A stretch of 64,000 bases of DNA. Origin: Terrilactibacillus laevilacticus (GTDB taxonomy: Bacteria; Bacillota; Bacilli; Bacillales; Sporolactobacillaceae). The stretch lies in NCBI RefSeq assembly GCF_006517395.1, contig NZ_VDCY01000005.1, positions 1-64,000 of the forward strand, read 5' to 3'. Positions 16,254 through 26,125 of this stretch are shown piece by piece. The position numbers and the translations under genes were made by a program. The notes beneath the pieces are model-generated. The model was not told the origin of the DNA, ran no database searches, and saw only the letters and a program-made list of their open reading frames with translations. How positions within the stretch are numbered: the first letter of the stretch is position 1; each line of letters begins with the position of its first letter.

Positions 16254-17220
16254 GCGCTCCCCTCCTTCGATTTGATAAATAGCGTTTCAAACCTTTTTGA
16301 GAAAAAGCCCCCAATAAGCGTCCGTTATGCTCCACGTAGATCTCCTTATTTTCCATTAATAGAATCAGAACCTCACTTATCAACGTATCTGATGTTATAA
16401 TCAAAGCCTCATTAAAGCTTGCCTTATTTTCTTCTATAGGTTCTAAATCGATTTGATTCAGAATGGATTCTAGAGATTTTGACAATAGCGTTTCTTCTCG
16501 TTGAGTTTGTAAGATAGACTCGACAAAGTCATTCTTTGGATTTAATAGTAACTCCTCTGGTGTGTCAACTTGAATTAACTGCCCCGATTTCATGACTCCT
16601 ATCCTGTCTCCTAGTCTCAAGGCTTCTTTCATATCGTGAGTAATAAAAACAATGGTTTTTTGAATTTTATTTTTCAAATGTAAAAGATCTTCTTGTAGTT
16701 TTTCTCTACTCAAAGGATCAAGGGCACTAAATGGCTCGTCCATTAAAATAATATCAGGATCAGCGGCAAGTGCGCGAATCACGCCTACTCTTTGCTGCTC
16801 TCCACCAGATAATTCCTTTGGTTTACGATGCCGGTAAACACTCGGGTCCAGTCCAACCATGTCTAATAGTTCATCAACACGTTGATCGATCTTAACTTTT
16901 TTCCATTTCTTTAGCTCCGGAACAACTGCAATGTTCTCTGCGACCGTTAAATGAGGAAATAAGGCAATTTGTTGCAAAACATACCCAATATTCCAACGCA
17001 ATTCATCAATTTGGTATTCATTTATTGATTTATCATTGATGGTGATTGTACCGCTCGTTAAATCAATCAGTCGATTAATCAGTTTCAAAGTGGTTGTCTT
17101 ACCACACCCGCTCTGCCCAATAAAAACAAAGAATTCACCTTTCTTAATGGTAAGATTTAAATCGGTTACAGCTTGTGTCCCTTCAGGATATACTTTTGTT
17201 GCCTTTTCAAATTGGATCAA
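16225..17220 (-). CDS. OpuC-type ABC transporter ATP-binding protein
   Basis: This cytoplasmic ATPase drives the osmoprotectant permease encoded next. Walker A is GQSGCGKTT (about residue 34), the signature is LSGGEQQRVGVIRAL, and Walker B is IILMDEPFSALDPLSREKL. The C-terminal 70-80 residues resemble a reduced CBS-type region as in OpuCA, which senses ionic strength in relatives. The start is TTG with GAGAGGG close upstream; no ATG fits better. Its 331 residues are shorter than the roughly 380 of B. subtilis OpuCA, which has a complete CBS pair. Confidence 0.88.
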   Translation of the reverse strand: MIQFEKATKVYPEGTQAVTDLNLTIKKGEFFVFIGQSGCGKTTTLKLINRLIDLTSGTITINDKSINEYQIDELRWNIGYVLQQIALFPHLTVAENIAVVPELKKWKKVKIDQRVDELLDMVGLDPSVYRHRKPKELSGGEQQRVGVIRALAADPDIILMDEPFSALDPLSREKLQEDLLHLKNKIQKTIVFITHDMKEALRLGDRIGVMKSGQLIQVDTPEELLLNPKNDFVESILQTQREETLLSKSLESILNQIDLEPIEENKASFNEALIITSDTLISEVLILLMENKEIYVEHNGRLLGAFSQKGLKRYLSNRRRGAHGVVSERFS

Positions 17221-17440
17221 TACCCTCTCAACTCCTAAGTTGGATTACGATGTATTAGCCTATTTTAACGTAAAAAGGCCTAGAAAGCCTTCATCTTGCT
17301 TAGTTTATCTGGATCCATTTATAACTCTTATACATTCCATAAAATTTATGTCTTTTACTTTATTTAACTAGATCGATATACTTAGACCAATCATGATTTC
17401 AAGAATAGATCCCATTCAAGTAAGATTGCGGGGCTTAAAC

Positions 17441-17604
17441 GGCGTAAACAGAGGCCTAGTTGCACTAATAGAAGTTGTTCAAAAAGTCACCAAATGATAA
17501 GCTACGAATCTCGGCGCCCGCTTGATCTTCTTGCTTCTAATTTGTCACCTTTTTGAACACGCACTAATACTTTACCTTAAATTTTTATGCATTATTAAAG
17601 TGTT
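17441..17604. repeat. Second repeat type, copy interrupted by repeat R2
   Basis: The outer parts (17441-17470 and 17570-17604) match the continuous sequence at 1671-1736. The inner 90 bp is repeat R2, bordered on both sides by GCACTAATA. The rest of the 17221-17624 intergenic region shows no gene. Confidence 0.7.
17471..17560 (+). repeat. Intergenic repeat family, copy R2 (short form, 90 bp)
   Basis: The left end GAAGTTGTTCAAAAAG and the right end CTTTTTGAACAC form imperfect terminal inverted repeats. The inner part keeps AGCTACGAATCTCGGCGCC and TCTTGCTTCTAATTTGTC but lacks the GAGGACCGG hairpin core of the longer copies. Direct repeats GCACTAATA flank it at 17462-17470 and 17561-17569. Confidence 0.85.
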
Positions 17605-17624
17605 AAAAAAGGAGATGGATTGAT

Positions 17625-18389
17625 TTGACATCCAAAAATCAATGGAATTCAAATTTGTATGATACGAAAATTGACTTTGTTTCTAAATTGGGGCAAGGCA
17701 TATTTGATATTTTAGATCCAAAACAAGGAGAACGAATCTTAGATCTTGGTTGTGGTACTGGAGACTTATGTGCCAAAATTAAAGAAGCTGGATCTTTCCC
17801 TATAGGTATAGATCTTTCAGAGTCTATGATTGAACGAGCACGGTTGAAGTACCCCAATATCCCTTTCCATTCACAAAATGCTATCGACTATCGAACAAAT
17901 GAACCTTTTGATGCTGTTTTCTCGAATGCCACCCTGCATTGGATAAAACAAGCCGATGAGACAATCGAAACCGTTCATCAAGCCTTAAAAAAAGGAGGAC
18001 GTTTTGTCGCTGAATTTGGTGGCAAGGGTAATGTAGAAACGATTTCAAAGGCAATTGAAAATACTTTAAAGGAACATGGATATAATATGGAAGGACGTAA
18101 CCCTTGGTATTTTCCAAGTTTAGCAGAATACTCAACGAAGCTTGAAACTCATGGATTTAGAGTCATCCACGCCTCTCATTTTGATCGGCCGACCGAGTTA
18201 AAAGGCGAGGATGGATTGAAAGATTGGTTGGATATGTTTTCTGATGATTTCTTTTTCGATATTCCTCTTCAGATAAAACATCAAATGTATGATTCGATTA
18301 TAAACGAAGCTAAACCGAAATTATGGCAAGATGGTAAATGGGTGGCCGATTATAAGCGTTTACGAATCGTGGCAGTAAAAGAAAATTGA
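17625..18389 (+). CDS. Class I SAM-dependent methyltransferase
   Basis: This is a 254-residue cytoplasmic methyltransferase of the Methyltransferase_11/25 type, resembling trans-aconitate methyltransferase-like proteins. Motif I is ILDLGCGTGDL (about 38-48), acidic residue IGIDLSESMI follows, and motif post-II FDAVFSNATLHWI is near 95. The substrate cannot be stated. TTG is the start, about 10 bases after AAAAAGGAG; there is no ATG nearby. The promoter region is occupied by the interrupted repeat. Confidence 0.85.
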   Translation: MTSKNQWNSNLYDTKIDFVSKLGQGIFDILDPKQGERILDLGCGTGDLCAKIKEAGSFPIGIDLSESMIERARLKYPNIPFHSQNAIDYRTNEPFDAVFSNATLHWIKQADETIETVHQALKKGGRFVAEFGGKGNVETISKAIENTLKEHGYNMEGRNPWYFPSLAEYSTKLETHGFRVIHASHFDRPTELKGEDGLKDWLDMFSDDFFFDIPLQIKHQMYDSIINEAKPKLWQDGKWVADYKRLRIVAVKEN

Positions 18390-18477
18390 ATGGATGCTTA
18401 ATAGCAAAATTTGTGCAAGACCATGATTATTGCTAATATGAGCTATAAATGGATCTTAGGTTAAAGGATGAATTCGA

Positions 18478-19041
18478 ATGTCACAAAAGTTAATTCTTGC
18501 ATCAAACTCCCCGCGTCGTAGGGAACTTCTTGCTAAAACTGGTTTTTCCTATCAGGTTGTGGTCAGTGAAATTGATGAAACATTAAATGAAAACTTCACT
18601 CCAGAAGAAAATGTCAAATCTTTAGCTGAACAAAAAGCAGAGGCCGTCAGCATGAATGACCCAGATGCCGTGATTATCGGAGCCGATACCATGGTTTGTA
18701 TAGACAATATAAGTCTAGGAAAACCCAAAAACGAACAAGAAGCTAAACAAATGTTAAAAAGACTTTCCGGCCATGTTCATACTGTTATGACTGGAGTATG
18801 TATTAAATCAAGTGATGTTAACCTATCCTTCGTAGAAAAAACGGATGTCGCCTTTTATGATTTAACGGACGATGAAATTAATGACTATATTTCAACTGGT
18901 GATTCTTTTGATAAAGCTGGAGCCTATGGGATTCAAGGACAAGGCGCTCTTTTCGTCAAAAGTATCAATGGTGATTTCTTCTCCGTTATGGGCTTACCTG
19001 TTGCAAGAGTCTATCGAGAACTAAAATCAATCTTGAATTAA
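18478..19041 (+). CDS. maf: Maf nucleoside triphosphate pyrophosphatase
   Basis: It hydrolyses non-canonical or modified pyrimidine nucleoside triphosphates (dTTP/UTP-type Maf) to monophosphates. Family motifs are LASNSPRRRELLAKTGF (residues 7-23), the metal-binding GADTMV near 65, and the DKAGAYGIQG segment near 142-151. Length 187 is typical. In most Bacillales maf stands by radC-mreB; here it is alone. AAAGGATG precedes the ATG. Confidence 0.93.
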   Translation: MSQKLILASNSPRRRELLAKTGFSYQVVVSEIDETLNENFTPEENVKSLAEQKAEAVSMNDPDAVIIGADTMVCIDNISLGKPKNEQEAKQMLKRLSGHVHTVMTGVCIKSSDVNLSFVEKTDVAFYDLTDDEINDYISTGDSFDKAGAYGIQGQGALFVKSINGDFFSVMGLPVARVYRELKSILN

Positions 19042-19075
19042 TTGATCTGGTTATCGTTTGCTAACCAGATCAATG
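19041..19075 (+). other. Strong hairpin after maf without U-tract
   Basis: TTGATCTGGTTA and TAACCAGATCAA form a perfect 12-bp stem right at the maf stop codon, but no T-run follows. It could stabilise the mRNA 3' end or be a degenerate terminator. Confidence 0.6.
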
Positions 19076-19229
19076 TCATGAAATAGCGTTTATCTGTTTG
19101 CTATGTCATTTGATTAATCGCCAACTTTTCTTTATCATTCACCAATTAATTGATCGTGATAATAATAATTCAATAAACGGCGTATCATAAGTATTAGTAT
19201 TTTTGAACGGATGGGAGTTGGTGAACAAT

Positions 19230-19799
19230 ATGAAACGCAAACTTGTCATGGCTTTGAGTGGAGTCTATATTATTTTTATGGTCATTTTAGCTATTTACTA
19301 CCATATTCAAGATCAATCATTTAAGTCCATCATTGCCATCAGCGGAATCATTTGCGGTGCTATTCCCCTTTTCCTTACCCTTTTTAAAAAAATTCAATTT
19401 AACTTACCAATCGTTATTTCTTATTTAATATTTTTACTTGGATCACAATATTTAGGTTCATTAATGGGTTGGTACGGGCTCGGTTGGTGGGATACATTTA
19501 TGCATGTGATTAGCGGCGTGATCCTTGCTTATACAGCCATTGCTTTATACGAACGACTCACGCATCGGAGTGCTGGACATGAAATCTCACCTTGGCTGGT
19601 TTTTCTTTTTACACTATCCTTCGCCGTCTTTGGTGGTGTTGTATGGGAAATTTATGAATTTAGTGCTGATCAATTCTTTGGTCAGACACTTCAAGGCGGT
19701 GGAAACACCGACACAATGACCGATTTAATCGCTGATACCCTCGGCGGCCTTGTCATTGCCATCATTGCTGGAGTGAGAACGAAGATAAAGAAGCAGTAA
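19230..19799 (+). CDS. DUF2238-like polytopic membrane protein
   Basis: A 189-residue membrane protein with about five hydrophobic segments. The central GWWDTFMHVISGVILAY and the later GGVVWEIYEFSADQFFG plus DTMTDLIADTLGGL resemble the DUF2238 (YjdF-like) family, function unknown. In-frame TTG (19203) and GTG codons precede, but the ATG at 19230 best fits the TTGGTGA-like ribosome binding site. It stands alone between maf and alaR. Confidence 0.75.
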   Translation: MKRKLVMALSGVYIIFMVILAIYYHIQDQSFKSIIAISGIICGAIPLFLTLFKKIQFNLPIVISYLIFLLGSQYLGSLMGWYGLGWWDTFMHVISGVILAYTAIALYERLTHRSAGHEISPWLVFLFTLSFAVFGGVVWEIYEFSADQFFGQTLQGGGNTDTMTDLIADTLGGLVIAIIAGVRTKIKKQ

Positions 19800-19909
19800 T
19801 TTTACTTTTACTTAACCAAAAAATATTCATTTTCTACATCCATAATCCATTTAATAACGGCTTTGCATTTGCTATAATAGGGATACTTGCAGATGACAGG
19901 AGAGATTTC

Positions 19910-20410
19910 ATGAAACTTACTTCAACTGAAATTGAAATCGCAGAGATTTTAGAAAAAAACGCTCGCTTATCAAATGAAGATATCGCGAAGATGACTAATT
20001 TAAGCTTAGAAGAGACAGATAAAATCGTAAAAAAACTTGAAGAACATAATATTGTGGTTCGTTATGTTTCACTTGTGGATTGGTCAAAGATTGAAGGTCA
20101 TGAAGGGGTTACAGCCATGATTGATGTCAAAGTGACTCCGAAAAGGGATGTTGGCTTTGATGCTGTAGCAGAGCGCATTTATCGTTTTAAAGAGGTTAAA
20201 TCGGTTTACTTAATGTCTGGTACATATGATTTATCTGTTGTTATTGAAGGGAAATCAATGAATGAAGTCGCTCGGTTTGTTTCCAATAAACTTTCAACCA
20301 TTGAATCTGTTATTTCGACAACAACACACTTTATTTTGAAAAAATATAAACATGATGGCACCATTTATGAATCTGATGATGAAGATCGAAGAATTGTGGT
20401 GTCACCGTGA
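19910..20410 (+). CDS. alaR: Lrp/AsnC-family regulator AlaR
   Basis: This is a 166-residue feast/famine regulator. The N-terminal winged HTH (residues 1-60, LSNEDIAKMTNLSLEETDKIVKKLEE) is followed by a RAM ligand domain (about 65-150). It is encoded immediately before the aminotransferase with overlapping stop and start (TGATG), as in B. subtilis alaR-alaT (yugG-yugH), where it controls alanine transaminase. The C-terminal acidic tail DDEDRR is also seen in that group. ATG after CAGGAGAG. Confidence 0.85.
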   Translation: MKLTSTEIEIAEILEKNARLSNEDIAKMTNLSLEETDKIVKKLEEHNIVVRYVSLVDWSKIEGHEGVTAMIDVKVTPKRDVGFDAVAERIYRFKEVKSVYLMSGTYDLSVVIEGKSMNEVARFVSNKLSTIESVISTTTHFILKKYKHDGTIYESDDEDRRIVVSP

Positions 20411-21576
20411 TGAGTCAAACGACCACTTACTTAGCTAAACATGTGAAAGAATTGAAACCTTCAGGCATTCGTCGATTTTTTGATTTAGCTGCTGGAATGA
20501 AGGGCGTTATTTCGCTTGGAGTGGGTGAACCGGATTTCGTGACTTCATGGAATCTAAGAGAAGCTGCCATTACTTCTTTAGAGCAAGGCTATACTTCCTA
20601 TACAGCAAATGCTGGGTTAATTGAATTACGTGAAGAAATTGCGGGTTACATGCAAAAGCAATTTTCAGTCTCTTATCATCCAGAATCTGAAATCATCGTG
20701 ACTGTGGGTGCTAGTCAAGCGATTGATATCGCCTTTAGAGCCATTTTAAATCCTGGAGATGAAGTCATTATTGTTGAACCTTGCTTTGTATCATATGCCC
20801 CGCTTGTGACAATGGCCGGCGGTGTTCCGATTCATGTTCAAACATTAAAAGAGAACGATTTCAAGATACTTCCTAGTCAATTAGAAGAAGTGATCACTGA
20901 ACGAACGAAAGCGATTATGCTGTGTTCACCTAATAATCCTACAGGTACTATGCTGAATAAAGCTGAACTTGAAAAAATGGCCGAGCTCGCAGTGCGCCAT
21001 GATTTACTTGTTCTATCGGATGAAATCTATGCTGAACTCGTTTACGATGAGCCCTATACCAGTCTCGCTTCCATTGAAGGAATGCGTGAACGGACGATTT
21101 TATTGAATGGATTTTCAAAAGGGTTTGCCATGACGGGGTGGCGTTTAGGTTTTGTGTGTGCACCAGAAGACATTACGCAAGGTATGTTAAAAATACATCA
21201 ATATGCTATTATGTGTGCATCCACAATGGCCCAATATGCTGGGCTTGAAGGGTTGAAAAATGGCCGAGAAAATGTAGAAGAAATGCGAAAAAGCTACCGA
21301 CAACGCCGCAATTTCATCGTTCAATCCTTAAATGATATGGGATTAACTTGCCATAACCCTGGTGGTGCCTTCTACGCCTTCCCTTCAATCGAATCAACGG
21401 GCCTCACCTCTGAAGAATTTGCTGAGCAGTTACTTAAAGCTGAAAAGGTGGCTGTCGTACCTGGAAATGCTTTTGGTGGGAGTGGTGAAGGTCATATCCG
21501 ATGTTCCTATGCCACATCACTTGCCCAGCTTCAAGAAGCTATGAAACGAATCAAAAGATTTATAGAAAATCTATAA
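20410..21576 (+). CDS. alaT: PLP-dependent aminotransferase AlaT-like (class I/II)
   Basis: This is a fold-type I aminotransferase of 388 residues, likely alanine transaminase (YugH type). The motif SPNNPTGTM, the PLP-binding SDEIYAELVY and the Schiff-base lysine in NGFSKGFAMTGWRLG are intact, and the C-terminal IRCSYA arginine binds the carboxylate. The start ATG at 20410 overlaps the alaR stop, giving tight coupling. PatA-like aminotransferases have the same motifs, so the exact amino donor is inferred from operon order. Confidence 0.85.
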   Translation: MSQTTTYLAKHVKELKPSGIRRFFDLAAGMKGVISLGVGEPDFVTSWNLREAAITSLEQGYTSYTANAGLIELREEIAGYMQKQFSVSYHPESEIIVTVGASQAIDIAFRAILNPGDEVIIVEPCFVSYAPLVTMAGGVPIHVQTLKENDFKILPSQLEEVITERTKAIMLCSPNNPTGTMLNKAELEKMAELAVRHDLLVLSDEIYAELVYDEPYTSLASIEGMRERTILLNGFSKGFAMTGWRLGFVCAPEDITQGMLKIHQYAIMCASTMAQYAGLEGLKNGRENVEEMRKSYRQRRNFIVQSLNDMGLTCHNPGGAFYAFPSIESTGLTSEEFAEQLLKAEKVAVVPGNAFGGSGEGHIRCSYATSLAQLQEAMKRIKRFIENL

Positions 21577-21584
21577 AATTAACA

Positions 21585-21622
21585 AAGAAGCTATTTATAG
21601 TAGATAAATAGCTTCTTTTTAT
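21585..21622. terminator. Bidirectional terminator alaT / sorbitol operon
   Basis: AAGAAGCTATTTA and TAAATAGCTTCTT form a long stem with T5 on the right. It lies between convergent alaT and the sorbitol IIA gene. Confidence 0.85.
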
Positions 21623-21659
21623 TCAAAACATTTACTTCGCGTACCCTCTTCTATTTTCT

Positions 21660-22019
21660 CTATTTAATTTCAATTTTTGTTCCAAGGTCAATATCTGGTA
21701 CTTCTTTATTTTCAAGATACAATGTTCCAGCCAGTTCAGGTGACTCGCTTCCATCAAATTTCATCGTAATGTGACCCAGTTCTACGAGATTTTTTTGGAC
21801 AAGATTCCCAACAGCTGTAATATCGTATGATTGATTATTAAAAAACACTTTATTTCCCACTTTTATGTCACCGTTTAGCGGTTTAACATCTATTCCAAAA
21901 CAGTAATCTTTCAATCCATCCGGTGCTTCGTTACCAAATAAAATAAGCATTTTTTCTGAAAAGAACTCTTTTGCCATTTCACCAATACTTTGAATTTTAT
22001 TTTCATAAATTGTTGACAT
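21660..22019 (-). CDS. srlB: Glucitol/sorbitol PTS enzyme IIA
   Basis: This cytoplasmic phosphocarrier of 119 residues passes phosphate from HPr to the sorbitol IIB domain. It matches the GutA family in length and layout; the likely phospho-His is His83 in ELGHITMKFDG. It is the last gene of the sorbitol operon, 96 bp after the IIB/C gene, and is followed by the shared terminator. Confidence 0.9.
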   Translation of the reverse strand: MSTIYENKIQSIGEMAKEFFSEKMLILFGNEAPDGLKDYCFGIDVKPLNGDIKVGNKVFFNNQSYDITAVGNLVQKNLVELGHITMKFDGSESPELAGTLYLENKEVPDIDLGTKIEIK

Positions 22020-22115
22020 ATCTCTTACTATTTACACTGAATGTAAATAGGCTACCTCCTTTATTTTTATAATTTGAATTAAACAGGGTACACACATTAT
22101 TAAGCTCTTTCTTTT

Positions 22116-23129
22116 TTAAACATATAAACCAAAACTACATAACCAAGCGATAACCACCCTCGGTACACCCATTAGAAATCGTGAATAAAGAACTGCAGGG
22201 ACACCGACTTCGACCGTTTCAGGTTCAGCCTCAGCTAATCCAAGACCAACTGGGATAAAGTCACAGGCATTTTGCGTGTTTATGGCAAATAAGGCTGGTA
22301 AAGCTAATTGTGGCGGTATATTCCCTTTTCCAATTTCAACACCAATTAATGTTCCAATAATTTGCCCGATAACCCCTCCAGGTCCAAGTAAAGGAGAGAG
22401 GAATGGCAAGGAACATACAAAACCGATGAGTATTAACCCCCATATATTACCTGCTAATGGAGACATTACGTTCCCAAACCATGTTCCAATCCCTGAGCCT
22501 TGAATGATTCCAATTAACATAGCCACAAATGCCATGAATGGTAAAATGGTATTTATTAATGTCTGAATGGCATCACGACCAGCTTGATAGAAAGTGTCTA
22601 TAACTTTACCGGCCCCTAATCCGATTTTTGTTAGAATATTTTGATTTGAACTTTCTGCTTTAGTTTCTGAAATTTTCTTATCTGTGCTATATTTGTATGT
22701 TTTCTTTTCATGAACGACTTCATTTGATTCTTCTGGTATTGACTCTTCTTCAGCTGATGCAGCGGCTATTTGTTCGACACCCACATTAGAAACGTAAATG
22801 GATTCATTAATATATTGGGCAAGTGGACCACTTTTCCCTGTCGGCATCACATTAATGGTTGGAATCCCTTTTTTAGGATATATACCGCAACGCAGTGTCC
22901 CACCACAATCAATAATCGCTGCTGCAATCTCGTCATCCGGCACACTTGTTTTAAAACCATTGACAGGAATGGCTCCAGTCATTTCTGATAACTTATCGAC
23001 AATCGCAGGTCTTGCTCCGCCACCAACTATATACAATATTTTGTCTTTTCCCTCTTTTGGTGTAATGATAAGAGGACCGCCGTATCCCCCGCTACCTTTA
23101 ACTACTTTTACTGATTTATATTTCGTCAT
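22116..23129 (-). CDS. srlE: Glucitol/sorbitol PTS enzyme IIB with membrane domain
   Basis: The N-terminal IIB domain (1-125) has the glycine-rich start [10 protein letters not shown] and the phospho-Cys region [15 protein letters not shown] (Cys75 and Cys81). A charged linker (about 125-165) leads to a C-terminal membrane part (180-337) that pairs with IIC ([22 protein letters not shown]). Length 337 fits the family. It lies 13 bp after the IIC gene. Confidence 0.92.
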   Translation of the reverse strand: MTKYKSVKVVKGSGGYGGPLIITPKEGKDKILYIVGGGARPAIVDKLSEMTGAIPVNGFKTSVPDDEIAAAIIDCGGTLRCGIYPKKGIPTINVMPTGKSGPLAQYINESIYVSNVGVEQIAAASAEEESIPEESNEVVHEKKTYKYSTDKKISETKAESSNQNILTKIGLGAGKVIDTFYQAGRDAIQTLINTILPFMAFVAMLIGIIQGSGIGTWFGNVMSPLAGNIWGLILIGFVCSLPFLSPLLGPGGVIGQIIGTLIGVEIGKGNIPPQLALPALFAINTQNACDFIPVGLGLAEAEPETVEVGVPAVLYSRFLMGVPRVVIAWLCSFGLYV

Positions 23130-23142
23130 GATTTTTCACCCC

Positions 23143-23703
23143 TCACGCATTAATTTTCACTTCACTACTGAGTTCAACACCTTGTTGTTTCGAAACCCAT
23201 CGAGTTAAATAGTCGGTAATCCAACCACATAAGAAGTTCGCGATTAAACCGACTAACAAGTACCGGATGGCAAGCGGAGTCGTATCTAATCCTAATTTTT
23301 GAATTCCTTGGGCAATACCTAGCCAAATAAAGAGTTCTCCTGCATTGATATGTGGAAATATACCGTTACTTGTATGGCAGAAATACGCTGCTGAAGCATA
23401 GTAACTCGGTTTGTATTTTTCTGGTAAGAATCGCCCAAGAGAAAGAGCCATTGGATTAGCTAACATAAATGCGCCTAAAAACGGTAATACCATATATCGA
23501 AGCAAAGGATTACGAGATGATTTGCTTGCTAAAACGTTAATCCGATCTTCGCCTATTAAACGAATAATCGAATTCATACAAACGAGTAGCATAAGAACAA
23601 CAGGGACAATACCTGTCATCCAAGACATAAATGTTTTTCCACCTGTCTGAAACAGATTAATAAATCCTTTAGCTAGTTCAACAATAATATCCATCACTGT
23701 CAC
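23143..23703 (-). CDS. srlA: Glucitol/sorbitol PTS enzyme IIC
   Basis: This membrane subunit of 186 residues carries sorbitol. Family features are the FINLFQTGGKTFMSWMTGIVP start, RYMVLPFLGAFMLANPMALSLGRFLPEKYKPSYYASA, and the C-terminal WITDYLTRW. It is encoded between gutM and the IIB gene in the order known for gut operons. The ribosome binding site is AAAGGAGTG. Confidence 0.93.
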   Translation of the reverse strand: MTVMDIIVELAKGFINLFQTGGKTFMSWMTGIVPVVLMLLVCMNSIIRLIGEDRINVLASKSSRNPLLRYMVLPFLGAFMLANPMALSLGRFLPEKYKPSYYASAAYFCHTSNGIFPHINAGELFIWLGIAQGIQKLGLDTTPLAIRYLLVGLIANFLCGWITDYLTRWVSKQQGVELSSEVKINA

Positions 23704-23721
23704 TCCTTTTTTAACTGAGTT

Positions 23722-24171
23722 TTATTTACCTAGAATACGTGACTTTCCATAAGAAACCATTTGTTGTAATGGGGAGATTGATTTTGTTGGAATCGTTCCC
23801 CCACTTGAGATAATTTTGTAATTATTGACTGCATCTTCAATGGCCGCTCTTAAAAGATTGTTATAAGCCTTTAAATCTTGTTCTCCTAAGGTTTTGATAT
23901 TCTTTCCTGTTAATCCTTTTAATGCTTTAAATCTTGCTAAGACGGTGACACCCTGCATTTTTTGTACCTCAAAGATGTCCCCTTGTTCGTTAATTCTAAT
24001 GAACACGATCGTACCGGACCTTAATCTTCCTTTCTTTCGCCCAATGGCCACTTTTCCTTTACGCCTCAGCCTCGTAAAAACATGTGAAAAATGTCTCATT
24101 TGTAAATAACCTAAGGCCATTTGGACAATAAATGCTCCACCTATGAAAATCATTAATGTGATAAAAAACAT
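23722..24171 (-). CDS. gutM: Glucitol operon activator GutM
   Basis: A 149-residue protein with an N-terminal membrane anchor (ITLMIFIGGAFIVQMALGYLQ). It then shows the GutM core HFSHVFTRLRRKGKVAIGRKKGRLRSG. GutM is needed for full expression of sorbitol operons in enterobacteria and lactobacilli; the mechanism is unclear. It lies 18 bp before IIC and 17 bp after the regulator pseudogene. Confidence 0.9.
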   Translation of the reverse strand: MFFITLMIFIGGAFIVQMALGYLQMRHFSHVFTRLRRKGKVAIGRKKGRLRSGTIVFIRINEQGDIFEVQKMQGVTVLARFKALKGLTGKNIKTLGEQDLKAYNNLLRAAIEDAVNNYKIISSGGTIPTKSISPLQQMVSYGKSRILGK

Positions 24172-24188
24172 GAATGGACACCTCTTTT

Positions 24189-26073
24189 TTAATTCACCAT
24201 CTCAAACAGTCTTTTCACTTCCAGAACGTTCTTTGTCTTCGAAAGTTTATTAACAAAGTCTTTATTCTTGGCTATTGAGATTAGCTCATCGTATAAACTA
24301 ATCATGACACCATCATCAAGTTGTTGATTTTCCGGTATACCTAATAAGAAAATGAGTTTTATTTCCTTTTCATCCACTATAATTGGGTGTGAACTCACTC
24401 CTAAAGCAAAGACGATTTGGTTTGAACCTTTATTTACCGTATGTGGAAAAGCTATTGCATTATCAAAAAAGGTTCTTTTTTTGTCCTCGCGTTCAAAAAC
24501 TCTTTGTTTAAACTGTAAACCTACGATATCTAACTGAGTTAATTCATCTAACATAAAAGATAAATTTTCATCATACCGTTTGGTGTGATCTAAGACAAAA
24601 AAGTGATGCTCACTCAATAAATGGCTCATTAATGATTCATGCTGATGGCCTGATGTAATATTTAACTTATTCAAGAGAAAAGATTGATTAATTTTTTTAA
24701 GGATCTTTTTTTCATCAAAAATTTCAGATAATAAAATAACTGGAACGTTAAGTTTACAAGCTATTGGGACTGTAGAAAAAATGACATCAAAGGTATTTAA
24801 AATATCACTCTCAATAGCATTAGATGAAAACATCTTCTTTTCTACGTTTTGATCTAAAATTTTATCTAATTGAATTGATATAATCTTCGCTGTTCCTCTA
24901 CCCGTATGACAGACGATAGCGACACGTTTTATTCTCTTTATTTTTTCCTCTTGTTCATGAATTACCATGCAAAAATAATACGCAAGATATGCAAGTTCAT
25001 CTTGATAGGTCTCTACGTGATATTTTTCATATATGACATCGTTAGAAATTTCAGCCATTTTATAAGCCAGTGGATATTTAAACTTGACTTCTGTGATCAG
25101 ATTATTTTTCAATCGAATGCCAAATATTAATCTATTTAACATAAAAGTAAGATGATAGCTAAATTCATTTATGATTGGATTAAGATTTAGTTCAATATTC
25201 AACACTTTTAGTATTTGCTGTTTGATCTCATCAATTAGACTAAAGATTTCTTCAGGTACCTTAACTTTGTCAACATTCAATAGTTTTACGGGTGAACGTC
25301 TACTAACGATGGGAATCGTAATAAAAACTTTTTCTGGTTGTGTTAACTTTATTTTTAATACCTTTACTATCTTCTCTAATAAATGACTGGTTTCTCTAAA
25401 CTCTTTAGTTTGTATAATAGATTGATATTTTTCAGGTATTTGTGAAGGAATTGGATGAGACGTCATTCGATTTAAGGCAATCATGATGAATCGTATTAAG
25501 TTATATTCAGTTTCTTCCTCAATCAAATGCTCCTTGCAATCATTTCTTATGATATTTTGAATGTTTTGATCTAATTTGTCACATTCCAAATATCGGTTAT
25601 CATGATTTTGGATCATATATAATCTAATATCCCATTCATTTCCTTCAACATGGATACCTTCATTTGGTTTCCCTTCAACAAAAATTTCATAAGGAGCCAG
25701 TGCCAATCGAATTTTTTTTAAATCATTATTTAATGTTGAACGACCTATATTAAGTTCAAAGGCAAGATCATCTAATTTTAGTGGTTGACTTGCTTCAAAT
25801 AAACGATATAACAGATAAGATGCTCTTTGATGCGGTGTATCGATCAACTGACTTTCTTTTACGAACTCTTTGATAAATTAGAAAACGATAAGTGCCATTT
25901 TCTAACTTAAGCTCTGACGATTCATCCAGAGCTTGATTAATCACTTTAACATCATTGTAAATCGTTCTTGAGGAAACATTTAACTTCTTTGCTAATTCTT
26001 CTTCTGTTATGTCATTTTCTTTAACACGTTTTAAAATAAATTTTAATCGATCTTCTTGAGTTATTTTGCCCAT
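24189..26073 (-). pseudogene. gutR: PRD-containing sorbitol operon regulator, frameshifted
   Basis: This would be a roughly 630-residue BglG/MtlR-type activator. The first frame (26073 to about 25880) encodes an HTH_11 domain (ITEEELAKKLNVSSRTIYNDV). The second (to 24189) encodes an Mga-like HTH, two PRDs, an EIIB-like part (VCHTGRGTAK) and an EIIA-like C-terminus (FFDNAIAFPHTV). Both frames meet near 25878. Removing one of two adjacent bases there (minus-strand CTAATTT to CTATTT) joins GTYRFL to FIKEFVKESQ and restores one protein. The second frame has only a TTG start (25847) with no ribosome binding site. Either the regulator is inactive in this strain, or this is a sequencing error or a phase-variable state. 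Confidence 0.85.
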
Positions 26074-26125
26074 TTCTACAATCTCCTTTAACCCGAGTGC
26101 ACTTGGGCGGAATAACTTTAAGAGA

